In this document: positions 1-6,825 of the stretch, one piece after another
How the letters are laid out: the number at the start of each line of letters is the position of its first letter
Numbering within the stretch: position 1 is the stretch's first letter
From: UBA710 sp051655145
GTDB taxonomy: Bacteria; Bacillota_I; Bacilli_A; Mycoplasmatales; Metamycoplasmataceae
Assembly: GCA_051655145.1 (NCBI GenBank)
Contig: JBOFZK010000008.1
Span: 1-9,066 of the forward strand
Length of the DNA: 9,066 bases
Reading direction: 5' to 3'
The notes under the pieces: model-generated
The model's input: only the letters and a program-made list of their open reading frames with translations
The model's database searches: none
Told to the model about the DNA's origin: nothing
Translations under genes and position numbers: made by a program

Positions 1-43
1 AAATATTTTTATATATATTTATATAATACTACTTATTTTCAAT
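1..43. other. A/T-rich intergenic sequence downstream of yaaA
   Basis: Only A/T-rich sequence with alternating TA runs. No gene, hairpin or reliable promoter can be supported in what is visible. Confidence 0.4.
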
Positions 44-250
44 CTAATTTATTATTTTAAATGGTTCTCCATCAATTCAAACAACAGAACCTACAAAAAC
101 TTTCGTATTTCTACCTAAAGGTTTCTTTTCATTAATCAAAATATTATGTGTTTCTAGGAAGTATTTCGCCCCTCCGCCTGTATCGATAATATTCATTTTT
201 TTTATAAGTTGACCTATTTTAATAAATTCTCCAGATATCTTAACTTCCAT
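44..250 (-). CDS. yaaA: YaaA-type S4-domain RNA-binding protein
   Basis: A 68-residue protein starting MEVKISGEFIKIGQLIKKM and ending in TAG. It is essentially a single S4 fold: the segment with 'IGQLIK', 'DTGGGAKYFL' (about 23-32), 'ILINEKKPLGRNTKVFVGS' and a short closing strand matches the YaaA (RlbA) family, including the GG.AK.FL turn and the lightly degenerate R.G.K basic loop. Length is normal for the family (about 70 residues). One Trp near the C-terminus is encoded by TGA, so a standard-code gene caller would cut it short. The start lies one base after the dnaN stop, and an AAAGGA Shine-Dalgarno sits 6 nt upstream inside the dnaN 3' end, so translation is probably coupled to dnaN. 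In Firmicutes this gene follows dnaN and precedes recF; what follows here is outside the window. Family knowledge suggests an RNA or ribosome-associated role, but the precise function is not shown by the sequence. Confidence 0.88.
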
Positions 251-251
251 T

Positions 252-1367
252 TTAAATCCTTTGTGGTGCTATTATTTGTTTTAATGTAGGAATCTCACTA
301 CAAAATAAAGTAATTCTTTCAATTGGACCATTCATTAATATTGTAAGATCTCCTTCACAAACTGAAATTGCTTCTTTTAAAAATTTATAAGAAACAACAA
401 TAACTGTTTTTTCTCCTTCATATTTAAAGTTTTCAATATATATTTCAGTTCTACCTATTTCTTCTTTAAAAGAAGTTATTTTTATTTTATTCTCATCTGA
501 AATTGTAATTGTTAGATTATTTGAAACTTCTGTAGAAGAAGAAATAACCGCTTTATTTATTGCATCAAGTAATTCTTTTTTAGGAATTATTAGTTTTCTT
601 GAAAACTCTTTTAAAAATACATTACTTAAATCAATGTATGGGGCATCAATTATTTTTGATTGATAAATAAATCCTTCTTGAACCACATTAATTTTATAAT
701 CATTTATATATAAAATTATTTTTTCACTCTCTTTTGTAGGAACAATATCTTTTAAAGCTTTTACGGCAACAGTAATATCTATATTTTCATTTCCTTCCAT
801 TTCTTTAATTTCAATTTCTTGTGTTGAAAGACGGAAACTATCAGTTGCACAAAAAGTTAATTTGTTTTGTGATGTTTTTAAATTAATACCATTTAAAATA
901 GAACTTGTATTTATTGGATTTGCTGCAAAAGAAACATTTTTAATACACTCTTTAAATTCTTTATATGATACTTCTATTTTTTTTCCATATAAAACAAAAT
1001 CAATTTCAGGATATTCTTCTCCTTCTTGGATATTTAAAAAAAATGTATTCCCATTATTTTTAATAATAAGTTCTTTTGAAAATAAAGAAATTTCAATTTT
1101 ACCTTCGCATTTTTTTAATGTATTTAAAAACATTGTAGAAGATAACAAAAATTTACCATTACCTTCTATATTAATTTCTTTATTGTTATTTAAAGAAAAA
1201 TCTTTTTTTATTGAAATTATTGAATTAGAACCAATAATAGTCATTTTTTCATCTTTGATATCGAAAAATATATTTCTTAAAGGAAGGTAAGCATTATTAG
1301 AATCGATAGCTCTTGAAATTTCTTCTAAAGAATTTAAAAGCAAATTTTTGTTTGTAAATATTTTCAT
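252..1367 (-). CDS. dnaN: DNA polymerase III beta subunit (sliding clamp)
   Basis: A 371-residue protein of the usual clamp length. The N-terminus MKIFTNKNLLLNSLEEISRA is the typical first helix-strand unit. A central segment 'CIKNVSFAANPINTSSILNG' followed by 'LTFCATDSFRLS' is the hallmark of the second clamp domain (consensus A.......R..L.G......L..VATDGHRL). The third domain ends in 'ITLFCSEIPTLKQIIAPQRI', where the family normally ends in M.P.R. DnaN forms a ring-shaped homodimer that tethers DNA polymerase III to DNA. Translation starts at an ATG placed 7 nt after a perfect TATAAT with no Shine-Dalgarno, suggesting a leaderless mRNA. The upstream intergenic region carries DnaA-box-like sites, as expected near an origin. 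dnaA itself, the usual upstream neighbour, is absent from the upstream side; pgi is found there instead. The gene contains no in-frame TGA. Confidence 0.96.
   Translation of the reverse strand: MKIFTNKNLLLNSLEEISRAIDSNNAYLPLRNIFFDIKDEKMTIIGSNSIISIKKDFSLNNNKEINIEGNGKFLLSSTMFLNTLKKCEGKIEISLFSKELIIKNNGNTFFLNIQEGEEYPEIDFVLYGKKIEVSYKEFKECIKNVSFAANPINTSSILNGINLKTSQNKLTFCATDSFRLSTQEIEIKEMEGNENIDITVAVKALKDIVPTKESEKIILYINDYKINVVQEGFIYQSKIIDAPYIDLSNVFLKEFSRKLIIPKKELLDAINKAVISSSTEVSNNLTITISDENKIKITSFKEEIGRTEIYIENFKYEGEKTVIVVSYKFLKEAISVCEGDLTILMNGPIERITLFCSEIPTLKQIIAPQRI
257..262 (-). promoter_or_regulatory. Shine-Dalgarno of yaaA
   Basis: AAAGGA on the minus strand, 6 nt before the yaaA ATG and embedded in the last codons of dnaN. 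It supports the chosen start and translational coupling. Confidence 0.6.
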
Positions 1368-1374
1368 TTATATA

Positions 1375-1380
1375 ATTATA
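1375..1380 (-). promoter_or_regulatory. -10 element of dnaN (TATAAT-N7-ATG)
   Basis: A perfect TATAAT on the minus strand, separated from the dnaN ATG by only seven bases. Transcription would start at or within a base or two of the ATG. No convincing -35 is seen, which is common in mycoplasmas. Confidence 0.6.
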
Positions 1381-1457
1381 AACAAAATATTTAATCTTTA
1401 AATGATTCTAAAATTAAAAGTTATTTTCTTTATTTAGAGTTCCTTAATAATAATGTA

Positions 1458-1528
1458 TGTGGAAAATGTGGATAACTTGAATTTATACTTATTTTTAAAA
1501 GAAAAACAAGCAAATTAAATGTTGATAA
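1458..1528. other. DnaA-box cluster, putative replication origin (oriC) segment
   Basis: Two 9-mers lie back to back on the plus strand: TGTGGAAAA (1458-1466, complement TTTTCCACA, one mismatch to the consensus) and TGTGGATAA (1467-1475, complement TTATCCACA, a perfect DnaA box). A third, TGTTGATAA (1520-1528, complement TTATCAACA, one mismatch), lies 44 bp away in the same orientation. The surrounding bases are almost pure A/T, and AT-rich direct repeats flank the boxes. The position immediately upstream of dnaN fits a bacterial origin. Origin activity is inferred; the boxes are seen. They could alternatively be a DnaA-regulated promoter region for dnaN. Confidence 0.65.
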
Positions 1529-1572
1529 GTTTATTATAAAGACAACAATTTTTAAAAACATTTTTAAAAGAA
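1491..1572. repeat. AT-rich short direct repeats next to the DnaA boxes
   Basis: The 13-mer ATTTTTAAAAGAA occurs identically at 1491-1503 and 1560-1572. Its 10-base core ATTTTTAAAA occurs a third time at 1548-1557. Such AT-rich repeats beside DnaA boxes resemble a DNA-unwinding element. Base composition is so biased that chance occurrence cannot be excluded. Confidence 0.4.
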
Positions 1573-1573
1573 T

Positions 1574-1581
1574 AAAAAAAC
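1574..1581 (-). terminator. T-run after the SRP RNA closing helix
   Basis: Seven consecutive T on the minus strand directly follow the 3' arm TTTGGTGGT, which pairs with the RNA 5' end. The helix plus U-run fits a factor-independent terminator. Confidence 0.5.
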
Positions 1582-1658
1582 CACCAAACACAACACTTCC
1601 CGATATGGCTGCTACATTTCTGTCCTGACCAAATTACAGGGTTATCGTTTTGATGGCA
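1574..1658 (-). ncRNA. ffs: 4.5S / signal recognition particle RNA (small bacterial type)
   Basis: The minus strand carries the SRP RNA core GGTCAGG (1630-1624), then a short ACA/TGT stem closed by a GAAA tetraloop (loop 1620-1617), then AGCAGCC (1613-1607). This is the conserved helix 8 with its GNRA loop and the asymmetric internal loop that binds the M domain of Ffh. Outside it, TGG/CCA and CCC/GGG pairs extend the hairpin. The ends close with GCCATCAAA pairing to TTTGGTGGT, using G-U pairs. A run of seven T follows directly, so the closing helix plus T-run can act as a terminator. At about 80-85 nt this is the short SRP RNA that mycoplasmas use. It partners with Ffh to target membrane and secreted proteins. 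The gene lies between pgi and the DnaA-box region and has its own promoter. The exact ends are estimated. Confidence 0.9.
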
Positions 1659-1663
1659 TAAAT

Positions 1664-1669
1664 ATTATA
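1664..1669 (-). promoter_or_regulatory. -10 element of the SRP RNA gene
   Basis: TATAAT on the minus strand ends 5-6 bases before the predicted RNA 5' end (about 1657-1658). A possible TTGAAT -35 (1690-1685) overlaps the end of pgi, with a 15-base spacer, a little shorter than optimal. Confidence 0.55.
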
Positions 1670-1682
1670 TAATAAAATTTAA

Positions 1683-2987
1683 CTATTCAAAATTAGGTTT
1701 TTTAAGTAGTTTAAACATATTATTTTTATAGATTTCTACACCAGGTTGGTCAAATGGATTAACTTCTAATAAATAACCACTCATAGCTACTGCTACTTCA
1801 AAGAAATAAATAAGTTCTCCAAATGAATGTTCATCTAATTGAGAAAGACTTATTTCTACACATTTAACATTTCCTATTTTAGAATGAGCAGCTAATGTTG
1901 CTTCTGCAGCTATTTCATTTATTTGATGCAAACTATTATTAATTAAATAATTTAGACCATCTAAGTTTTCTCTATCTTCTACTATTTGTAAATCAATAAG
2001 AGGTTTTTCAACAAGTAAAACAGTTTCAAATAATACTTTTGATCCTTCTTGAATAAATTGACCAATTGAATGAAGATCAGTTGAAAATATAGAACCAACA
2101 GGAAAAATACCTTTTTGTAATTTTCCTTCTGATTCCGCAAAAAGTTGTTTTCATCATTCGATAAAATAAAGCAAATTAGGTTCATATCCTACAAGAATTT
2201 CTACAGGCAATTTATTTTTTTTATATAAGTTATATCTAGTAACAGCATATTTATATGCATCATTATCTTCTAGATTTTCAGCTCTATAATTTTTATATCC
2301 AATTTGCGCACCTTTAATAATAGATTTAATATTAATACCACAACAAGCAAAAGGGAATAATCCAACAGCTGTTAAAACTGAAAAACGACCACCAATATTA
2401 TCAGGAATTACAAACATTTCATAACCTTCATTTTTAGATAAAGTAAATAAAGCTCCCTTATTTGCATCTGTTGTTGAAATTATAAAATCTTTAGCATTAT
2501 TAATTCCTATTTTATCTTCTAATAATTTTTTAAACATTCTAAAAGCAATAGCTGATTCTGTTGTTGTTCCTGATTTAGAAATTACATTAATAGCAAATTT
2601 TTTATTCTCAACATATTTTAATTTTTGAGCAAGATCTGTTGAAGAAAAAGAAGTACCAGCAAAAATAACTTCCATCTTTCTTTCATTTTTAGATGGAAGA
2701 TTTCCTAGAACAAAATCAATTCCAGCTTTAACTCCTGTAAAAGATCCTCCTATACCGATAACAACTAAAACTTCAATTCCGCTTTTTATTAAAAAATTTG
2801 CTTTATTTTCAATTTTTTTAAATTCATCTTTATCAAAATTTTCAGGAAGATCTTTCCATCCTAAGAATTCGTTTCCTTCACCTTCTTCTTTTTCAATTTT
2901 ATTATGAATTTCAGAAACAACTTTTTTATAGTTATTTAATTCTTCCTTGCTTATTATATTTTCAACATTTAGTTTGATTGAGCTCAT
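1683..2987 (-). CDS. pgi: Glucose-6-phosphate isomerase
   Basis: Read with TGA as Trp, this is one 434-residue protein ending in TAG, normal for the short bacterial PGI family. Two consecutive TGA codons (2156-2151) give Trp-Trp at 278-279, so standard-code annotation would wrongly split the gene. Visible PGI motifs in order are GIGGS (78-82), the sugar-phosphate loop SKSGTTTE (137-144), NIGGRFSVLTAVGLFP, the signature FAESEGK (283-289, catalytic Glu), STDLHSIGQ with the conserved His306, and FDQPGVEIYK with the conserved Lys421. The enzyme interconverts glucose-6-phosphate and fructose-6-phosphate in cytosolic glycolysis, the main energy route in fermenting mycoplasmas. The first 19 bp overlap the end of the S1-domain gene, so translational coupling is likely. 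A weak AAGGGAG Shine-Dalgarno lies 10 nt upstream. The next feature downstream is the SRP RNA gene, whose promoter overlaps the pgi 3' end. Confidence 0.97.
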
Positions 2988-3307
2988 GTTTTAACTTCTC
3001 CCTTAGTAAAATTTAGTAATTTTTTGAAACCTTTTTCTGTTTCTTGAATATCGAATGAAAAAGGATTTTTTAAAAATAAAGGCCTTTCATTTTTAAAATC
3101 TAAATAAAAGGTCTTATTTTTTATAAAAAGAATTTTCATTGTTAGCTCATCCCCAACCTTAAAAATGTTATTTAAATTAGTAACAAAATAATCAGTTATT
3201 TTACTTATATGTAAAAAACCCGTATATTCTTCATCAATATCAAACAAAACTCAATTACGATTAACATCGCTTACTTTTCCAAAGATAATTTCATTATTTT
3301 TTTTCAT
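2969..3307 (-). CDS. Small single-S1-domain RNA-binding protein
   Basis: A 112-residue protein from ATG at 3307 to TAA at 2969, containing two TGA-encoded Trp. The fold is a plain S1 domain: 'IIFGKVSDVNRNWVLFDI' (about 7-24), then 'EEYTGFLHISKITDYFV' (the G-F/L-H-I-S core), then 'FKVGDELTMKILFI' and a terminal strand 'TFYLDFK'. This matches the consensus G.V......G..V......G..H.S......V......G..V.V.V. A tail of about 35 residues follows. An internal TTG might be chosen by gene finders, but it would delete the first S1 strand, so the upstream ATG is preferred. The second TGA overlaps the pgi ATG as ATGA; since TGA is Trp, the protein continues five residues into pgi. Small S1 proteins of this sort bind RNA or ribosomes; the target is not evident. 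The gene lies 26 bp after degV. Confidence 0.82.
2998..3004 (-). promoter_or_regulatory. Weak Shine-Dalgarno of pgi
   Basis: AAGGGAG on the minus strand, 10 nt before the pgi ATG, inside the S1-domain gene. Match and spacing are mediocre. Confidence 0.35.
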
Positions 3308-3316
3308 AATATTTAT

Positions 3317-3322
3317 ATTATC
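3317..3322 (-). promoter_or_regulatory. Possible -10 element of the S1-domain gene
   Basis: GATAAT on the minus strand, one mismatch from consensus, nine bases before the ATG in the 26-bp gap after degV. No Shine-Dalgarno is visible, so a nearly leaderless start is possible. Read-through from degV is equally likely. Confidence 0.35.
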
Positions 3323-3333
3323 ATATAAAAAAA

Positions 3334-4224
3334 TTAAATTATTTTTTTAGGGCTAATTCCAATAAAAACAGCTCCATAACCAGTATGAATTGTAGTTGAA
3401 GCACACGCTTTTCTTACAATATCAATTTTAATATTTAATGATTTAAAAATTTTTTCAACTTCTTTTAAAACTTTTTCATCTCATGCATAAACAATAGTTA
3501 AATTAAAATTATCAATACTAAATGAAGGACCTTTAACTTCTTTTATATAATCATTTAATTTATTAACAACTTTTTTAACAGCACCATTAAATGTTCTGCT
3601 TATCCCAGAAATTTTTACTCCATTAAAAATTTTAATTAATAAAAAAAATCTTGATGAAAGAAATTTTTTAATCCCTACTAAACGACCATTTCGTGCAAAA
3701 GAAGATAATTCAGAAGGAATAATAAAACCTAAACAATTTTTATTTTGATCTTCTAAATAATTAGTAATTTCTTTCATTAAATTTTTTTCTTTAGGTAAAG
3801 TATTTTCTAAATTTAAAAGATAATCAACAACAACTAAATATTGTTCTGATACAAAATGATTATCAAAAGCTAAAATATTTGTTTTTTTACCTTTTTCTTT
3901 TTTTAAGCTTTCTAATTTAGCAGCAAAAACAGAATAAGTAGAAGAAAGATTAGAATTAATTAAAAGACAAACAACATTTTCATATTCATCAATAATTTTA
4001 TTAGCTATTTCCTCAATATTTTGACTTACTGGTAAAGAAGTTTTTACATCATTATTTTTATCAACAATTTCATTTAAAGTAGGATCTTCATCTCTTCCTT
4101 CTAAAATTTGTTTTCCATTTATAAAAATTTGAAGTGGGAGAAAGAAAACGTTTTCATAATTTTCTTTAACAAATTTTTCTGACTTCCCAGAAAAGGAATC
4201 AAGTACAATAGCCAATTTTTTCAT
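3334..4224 (-). CDS. DegV-family fatty-acid-binding protein
   Basis: A 296-residue protein, usual for DegV. A TGA Trp codon at 3483-3481 would end it early under the standard code; reading through adds 49 residues that restore the family C-terminus, including 'STTIHTGYGAVFIGI' (family H.GPG...G). The N-terminus KLAIVLDSFSG matches the DegV strand with its ligand-contacting Asp-Ser. 'DVKTSLPVSQ' corresponds to the TSQPS segment and 'LLINSNLSSTYSVFAAKL' to the S..LSGTY..A motif. Proteins of this family bind a fatty acid; in Firmicutes with a FakA kinase they act as FakB, presenting exogenous fatty acid for phosphorylation, which suits a lipid-scavenging mycoplasma. Whether it serves FakA is inference, since no fakA is in the window. 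The gene starts 8 nt after the regulator gene, with an extended -10 seven bases from its ATG. Confidence 0.92.
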
Positions 4225-4231
4225 ATATCAA

Positions 4232-4240
4232 ATTATACCA
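4232..4240 (-). promoter_or_regulatory. Extended -10 promoter of degV (TGG-TATAAT-N7-ATG)
   Basis: The minus strand reads TGGTATAAT (4240-4232), an extended -10 with the TGn motif, followed by seven bases and the degV ATG. The TATAAT overlaps the stop codon of the upstream regulator gene. It predicts a leaderless degV mRNA in addition to any read-through. Confidence 0.6.
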
Positions 4241-4976
4241 CTTTATTTTTTAGGTCAATATTTAATTTTATTCCTTCAAACTTTTTAATTATAAAAAAAT
4301 CTTTGCCAATTTTATGTGTTAATCTATTAAAAACTTGATCGAAAACTCTCGTCTCATCTCTAAATTCAACCTTTCAAACTCTTTTATAAATCTCACATCT
4401 TTTTAAAAAAGAATTTTGATTATAATTATAATTTTGTATTAAAACCTTCATTAAACAGGCTTCTTTTTTAGTTAATTTAATCTTAATATTATTATTGTAT
4501 AAAACATATTTAAGACAATCTAAAATTAGTGGCCCCGCATAAATAGTATTATTTTTATTATGAGAATCTCACTTTCTTCTTAAAATAGAAAAAACTTTTC
4601 ATTTTAAAAATCTTTCATCTTTGTCATTAATTATTAAATCATCAGCACCCATTTTTATAAGCTCAATCATTTTCTCACTTTCTAAAGAATCTTTTTTAAT
4701 AATTCAAGATAAAAAAAAATCTTTATTATTTAAATGGAGTTTTGAATATATATCTAAATTAAAAATAGAAACTAACTCTTCTTGATAAGAGACAAACAAA
4801 AAATCTACTTTAATTATATTAATAAATTCTAGAAATGATTTTGCAGTTATATCACTAGAATCCAGAAAAAAAGGACTTATTAATAATTGTTCTTGAGAAT
4901 ATTCTAATCATCTTTTTATATCTGAAACTGAATGTTGATCACAAACAAAAAATACATTCAAATTTTTATAAGACAT
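4233..4976 (-). CDS. Atypical OmpR/PhoB-like response regulator (receiver-like plus winged helix)
   Basis: Visible only with TGA as Trp (six Trp, all TGA), giving 247 residues, standard for OmpR-family regulators. The C-terminal part (about 165-240) is a winged helix: 'KLTKKEACLMKVLIQN' (family LT..E..LL..L), 'CEIYKRVW', then 'ETRVFDQVFNRLTHKIG' (recognition helix, family RTVDVHI..LR.KL) and the wing 'FIIKKFEGIKLNI' (family I.TVRG.GY.L). The N-terminal 1-125 looks like a receiver: 'NVFFVCDQ' as beta-1, 'VDFLFVSYQ' as the phospho-acceptor strand, 'FFLSW', and 'MIELIKMGADDLIIND' (family A...GADDY..KP). Ser63 replaces the phospho-acceptor Asp, Asn117 replaces the conserved Lys, and only Asp13 of the acidic pair remains, so phosphorylation is unlikely. 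Related atypical regulators are ChxR and HP1043. No histidine kinase is nearby. The gene lies 35 nt after the RNase J gene and 8 nt before degV, and is probably a DNA-binding transcription factor of unknown target. Confidence 0.82.
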
Positions 4977-4983
4977 AAAATAA

Positions 4984-4989
4984 ATTATA
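4984..4989 (-). promoter_or_regulatory. -10 element of the regulator gene (TATAAT-N7-ATG)
   Basis: A perfect TATAAT on the minus strand in the 35-bp gap after the RNase J gene, exactly seven bases before the ATG, with no Shine-Dalgarno. It is preceded by a short alternating TA run, so the consensus match could partly reflect that run. Confidence 0.5.
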
Positions 4990-5011
4990 TATATATATCG
5001 TTTTAATTATT

Positions 5012-6727
5012 TTAAGATTTAATAATTTCTTTTTGTAATGGAGCTTGTAATTCTTTAATATCATCTGTAAAAATAATACTTGTAGTAATTAAAGGACGTC
5101 TTCTTTTTGTTCTATAAAAAAATGGAGTAAGTCTTTCTTTTATTAATTTTTTTAATTGACTTGTTGTATATGTATCATCATTTTTAATTTTATTTAAAAT
5201 TGAACCATAAACAAGCTTTCTCGTTTCTATTATTATATCCATTGAGTTTTTAATATATAAAGTTCCTCTTGTAATTATTTTTGGTCTTTGAACAATTTTC
5301 TTTTCCTTTTTATTAATAAAAACTACTACATGTACAAAACCGTTTTCACCTAAAACAACTCTTTCATTTAAAAGTTTAGTAGTTAGTGTTGAAGCAATAT
5401 CTCCATCAATATAAACAGGACTAGATTCTCTTTTTTCTTCTGATAGTCAAATTTTATTATTTTCCATATAGAAAACTTCACCAATTTTAGAGTTAAAAAC
5501 ATTTTCAGGTTTTACTCCACATTCAATAGCTGTTTTCCCATGAACTACTGACATTCTATATTCTCCATGATAAGGGAAAAAATATTTAGGTTTTGTTAGT
5601 GCAAATATTTTTCTATGTTCATCTTGATATGCATGACCTGAAGTATGAAGGTATCCATCTACCCCATTTTCTTTAATGTCTGCACCAAGCTTAAATAATT
5701 TATTTATTAATAATTCTATTTTTAATCTATTTCCAGGAATAGGAGAAGAAGAAAAAATAACAATATCTTTATTTTTAATTTTTACTTGAGGATGTTTGTT
5801 CTCTCCCATTTTAGCAAGAGCAGCCATTTCTTCACCTTGTGAACCCGTAGTTAAAATAAGAAGTTTATTTTCTTCAATCGTATCAATTTTTTTTCTATCA
5901 ATAAAAACACTATCTTTAATATTAATGTGCCCTATTTTTCTTCCTATTTTTATTCCCTTAACCATTGCTCTTCCGAAACAAACAACTTTTTTATCTAGCT
6001 CTTCAGCAAGCTCAATAATTTTTAAAATTCTTGTTACATTTGATGCAAAAGAAGTTAAGATAACTTTTCCCTCTGCTTCTTTTATATATTTTTTTATATC
6101 TTGCAAAATATCTTTTTCAGAAGGAGAATGATTAGGTCTCATTGCATTAGTAGAATCAGAAAACAAAGCAGTTAAGCCCTGGTCTCCTATTAGTTTAAGT
6201 TTGTCAAAATTTGTATAATTTCCTATAGGAGAATAATCAAATCTAAAATCCCCAGTAAACATTATGCTTCCATTTGGACAAGTAAATCTTATTCCAAAAG
6301 CATCAGGAATTGAATGTTGAGCAGTTCAAAAATCAACCTTCATAGTTCCAAATTCATAAGAATCTTCTTCATTTATTTCAATAAATTCTGGTTTGAAATC
6401 TATTTTAGCTTCTTCAAATTTACTTTTAAGAAACTCTATCCCTATTCTTGGAGCGAATATTTTTTTAATATTTGCATCTTTAACTAAAAAAGGAATACCA
6501 CCCATATGGTCTTCATGTCCGTGTGTTAAAAAAATTCCTGCTATTTTATTTTGATTTTCTTTTAAATAACTATAATTAGGAATAATTCCTTTTATTCCAC
6601 TAATAGAAATATTTCCGAATTTTATACCAGCATCTAATATAAATATTTGATCATCATGCTCAATTATTGCAGTAGATTTTCCAATTTCCTGCATTCCACC
6701 TAGACCATAAAATTTAGTTAATCCCAT
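5012..6727 (-). CDS. rnj: Ribonuclease J (metallo-beta-lactamase / beta-CASP RNase)
   Basis: Read through two TGA Trp codons (6328-6326 and 5449-5447), this is one 571-residue protein, close to the usual 555-570 of RNase J. The N-terminus 'FYGLGGMQEIGKS' is diagnostic. The metal-binding motif HGHEDH is at 69-74, a further His at 138 in 'TAQHSIPD', and the metal-ligand Asp160 in 'MFTGDF'. The beta-CASP insert carries 'FSDSTNA', 'TSFASNVTRI' and 'TTGSQGEE' (GSQGE at 295-299). 'HTSGHA' (SGHA 363-366) and 'FPYHGE' (His387) complete the active site. The C-terminal domain runs from about 427 to 571. RNase J combines endonuclease and 5'-3' exonuclease activity in mRNA decay and rRNA maturation in bacteria without RNase E. 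The sequence does not decide between J1 and J2, but all catalytic residues are present, favouring an active J1-type enzyme. A strong Shine-Dalgarno supports the ATG at 6727. Confidence 0.96.
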
Positions 6728-6734
6728 TATAAAT

Positions 6735-6741
6735 CCCCCTC
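6735..6741 (-). promoter_or_regulatory. Strong Shine-Dalgarno of the RNase J gene
   Basis: GAGGGGG on the minus strand, seven bases before the ATG, within otherwise A/T-only sequence. It fixes the start and contrasts with the leaderless-looking neighbours. Confidence 0.75.
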
Positions 6742-6816
6742 TTTTTATATATTTTTTGAATTATTAAACAAAACAAAGCAAATATATTTAAAATATTAAA
6801 TTTTAAATTTAAATAT

Positions 6817-6825
6817 ATTATAACA
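6817..6825 (-). promoter_or_regulatory. Extended -10 promoter of the RNase J transcription unit
   Basis: The minus strand reads TGTTATAAT (6825-6817): TGn followed by TATAAT, overlapping the last codons of pdf. A start near 6810 would leave an A/T-rich 5' leader of about 80 nt before the RNase J ATG. The leader 6728-6816 shows no gene and no clear riboswitch; it is nearly all A/T apart from the Shine-Dalgarno. Confidence 0.45.

Noticed and set aside
862..1290. Plus-strand open frame of 142 codons
   Set aside because: It lies entirely antisense within dnaN, has no recognisable family, and its composition reflects the complement of an A-rich gene.
1441..1457. DnaA-trio-like repeats (TAT TAT TAA) next to the paired DnaA boxes
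   Set aside because: The short A/T triplet run does not show the TAG-type trios and is expected by chance in such A/T-rich sequence.
1982..2185. Minus-strand open frame of 67 codons
   Set aside because: Out of frame within pgi, whose true reading frame carries the FAESEGK and STDLHSIGQ motifs across this stretch.
1683..2987. pgi as a frameshifted or split pseudogene
   Set aside because: The pieces are in the same frame, separated only by TGA codons, and all catalytic residues are present when TGA is read as Trp.
5796..6131. Plus-strand open frame of 111 codons
   Set aside because: Antisense to the conserved catalytic core of the RNase J gene; Ser/Ile/Phe-rich low-information product with no motif.
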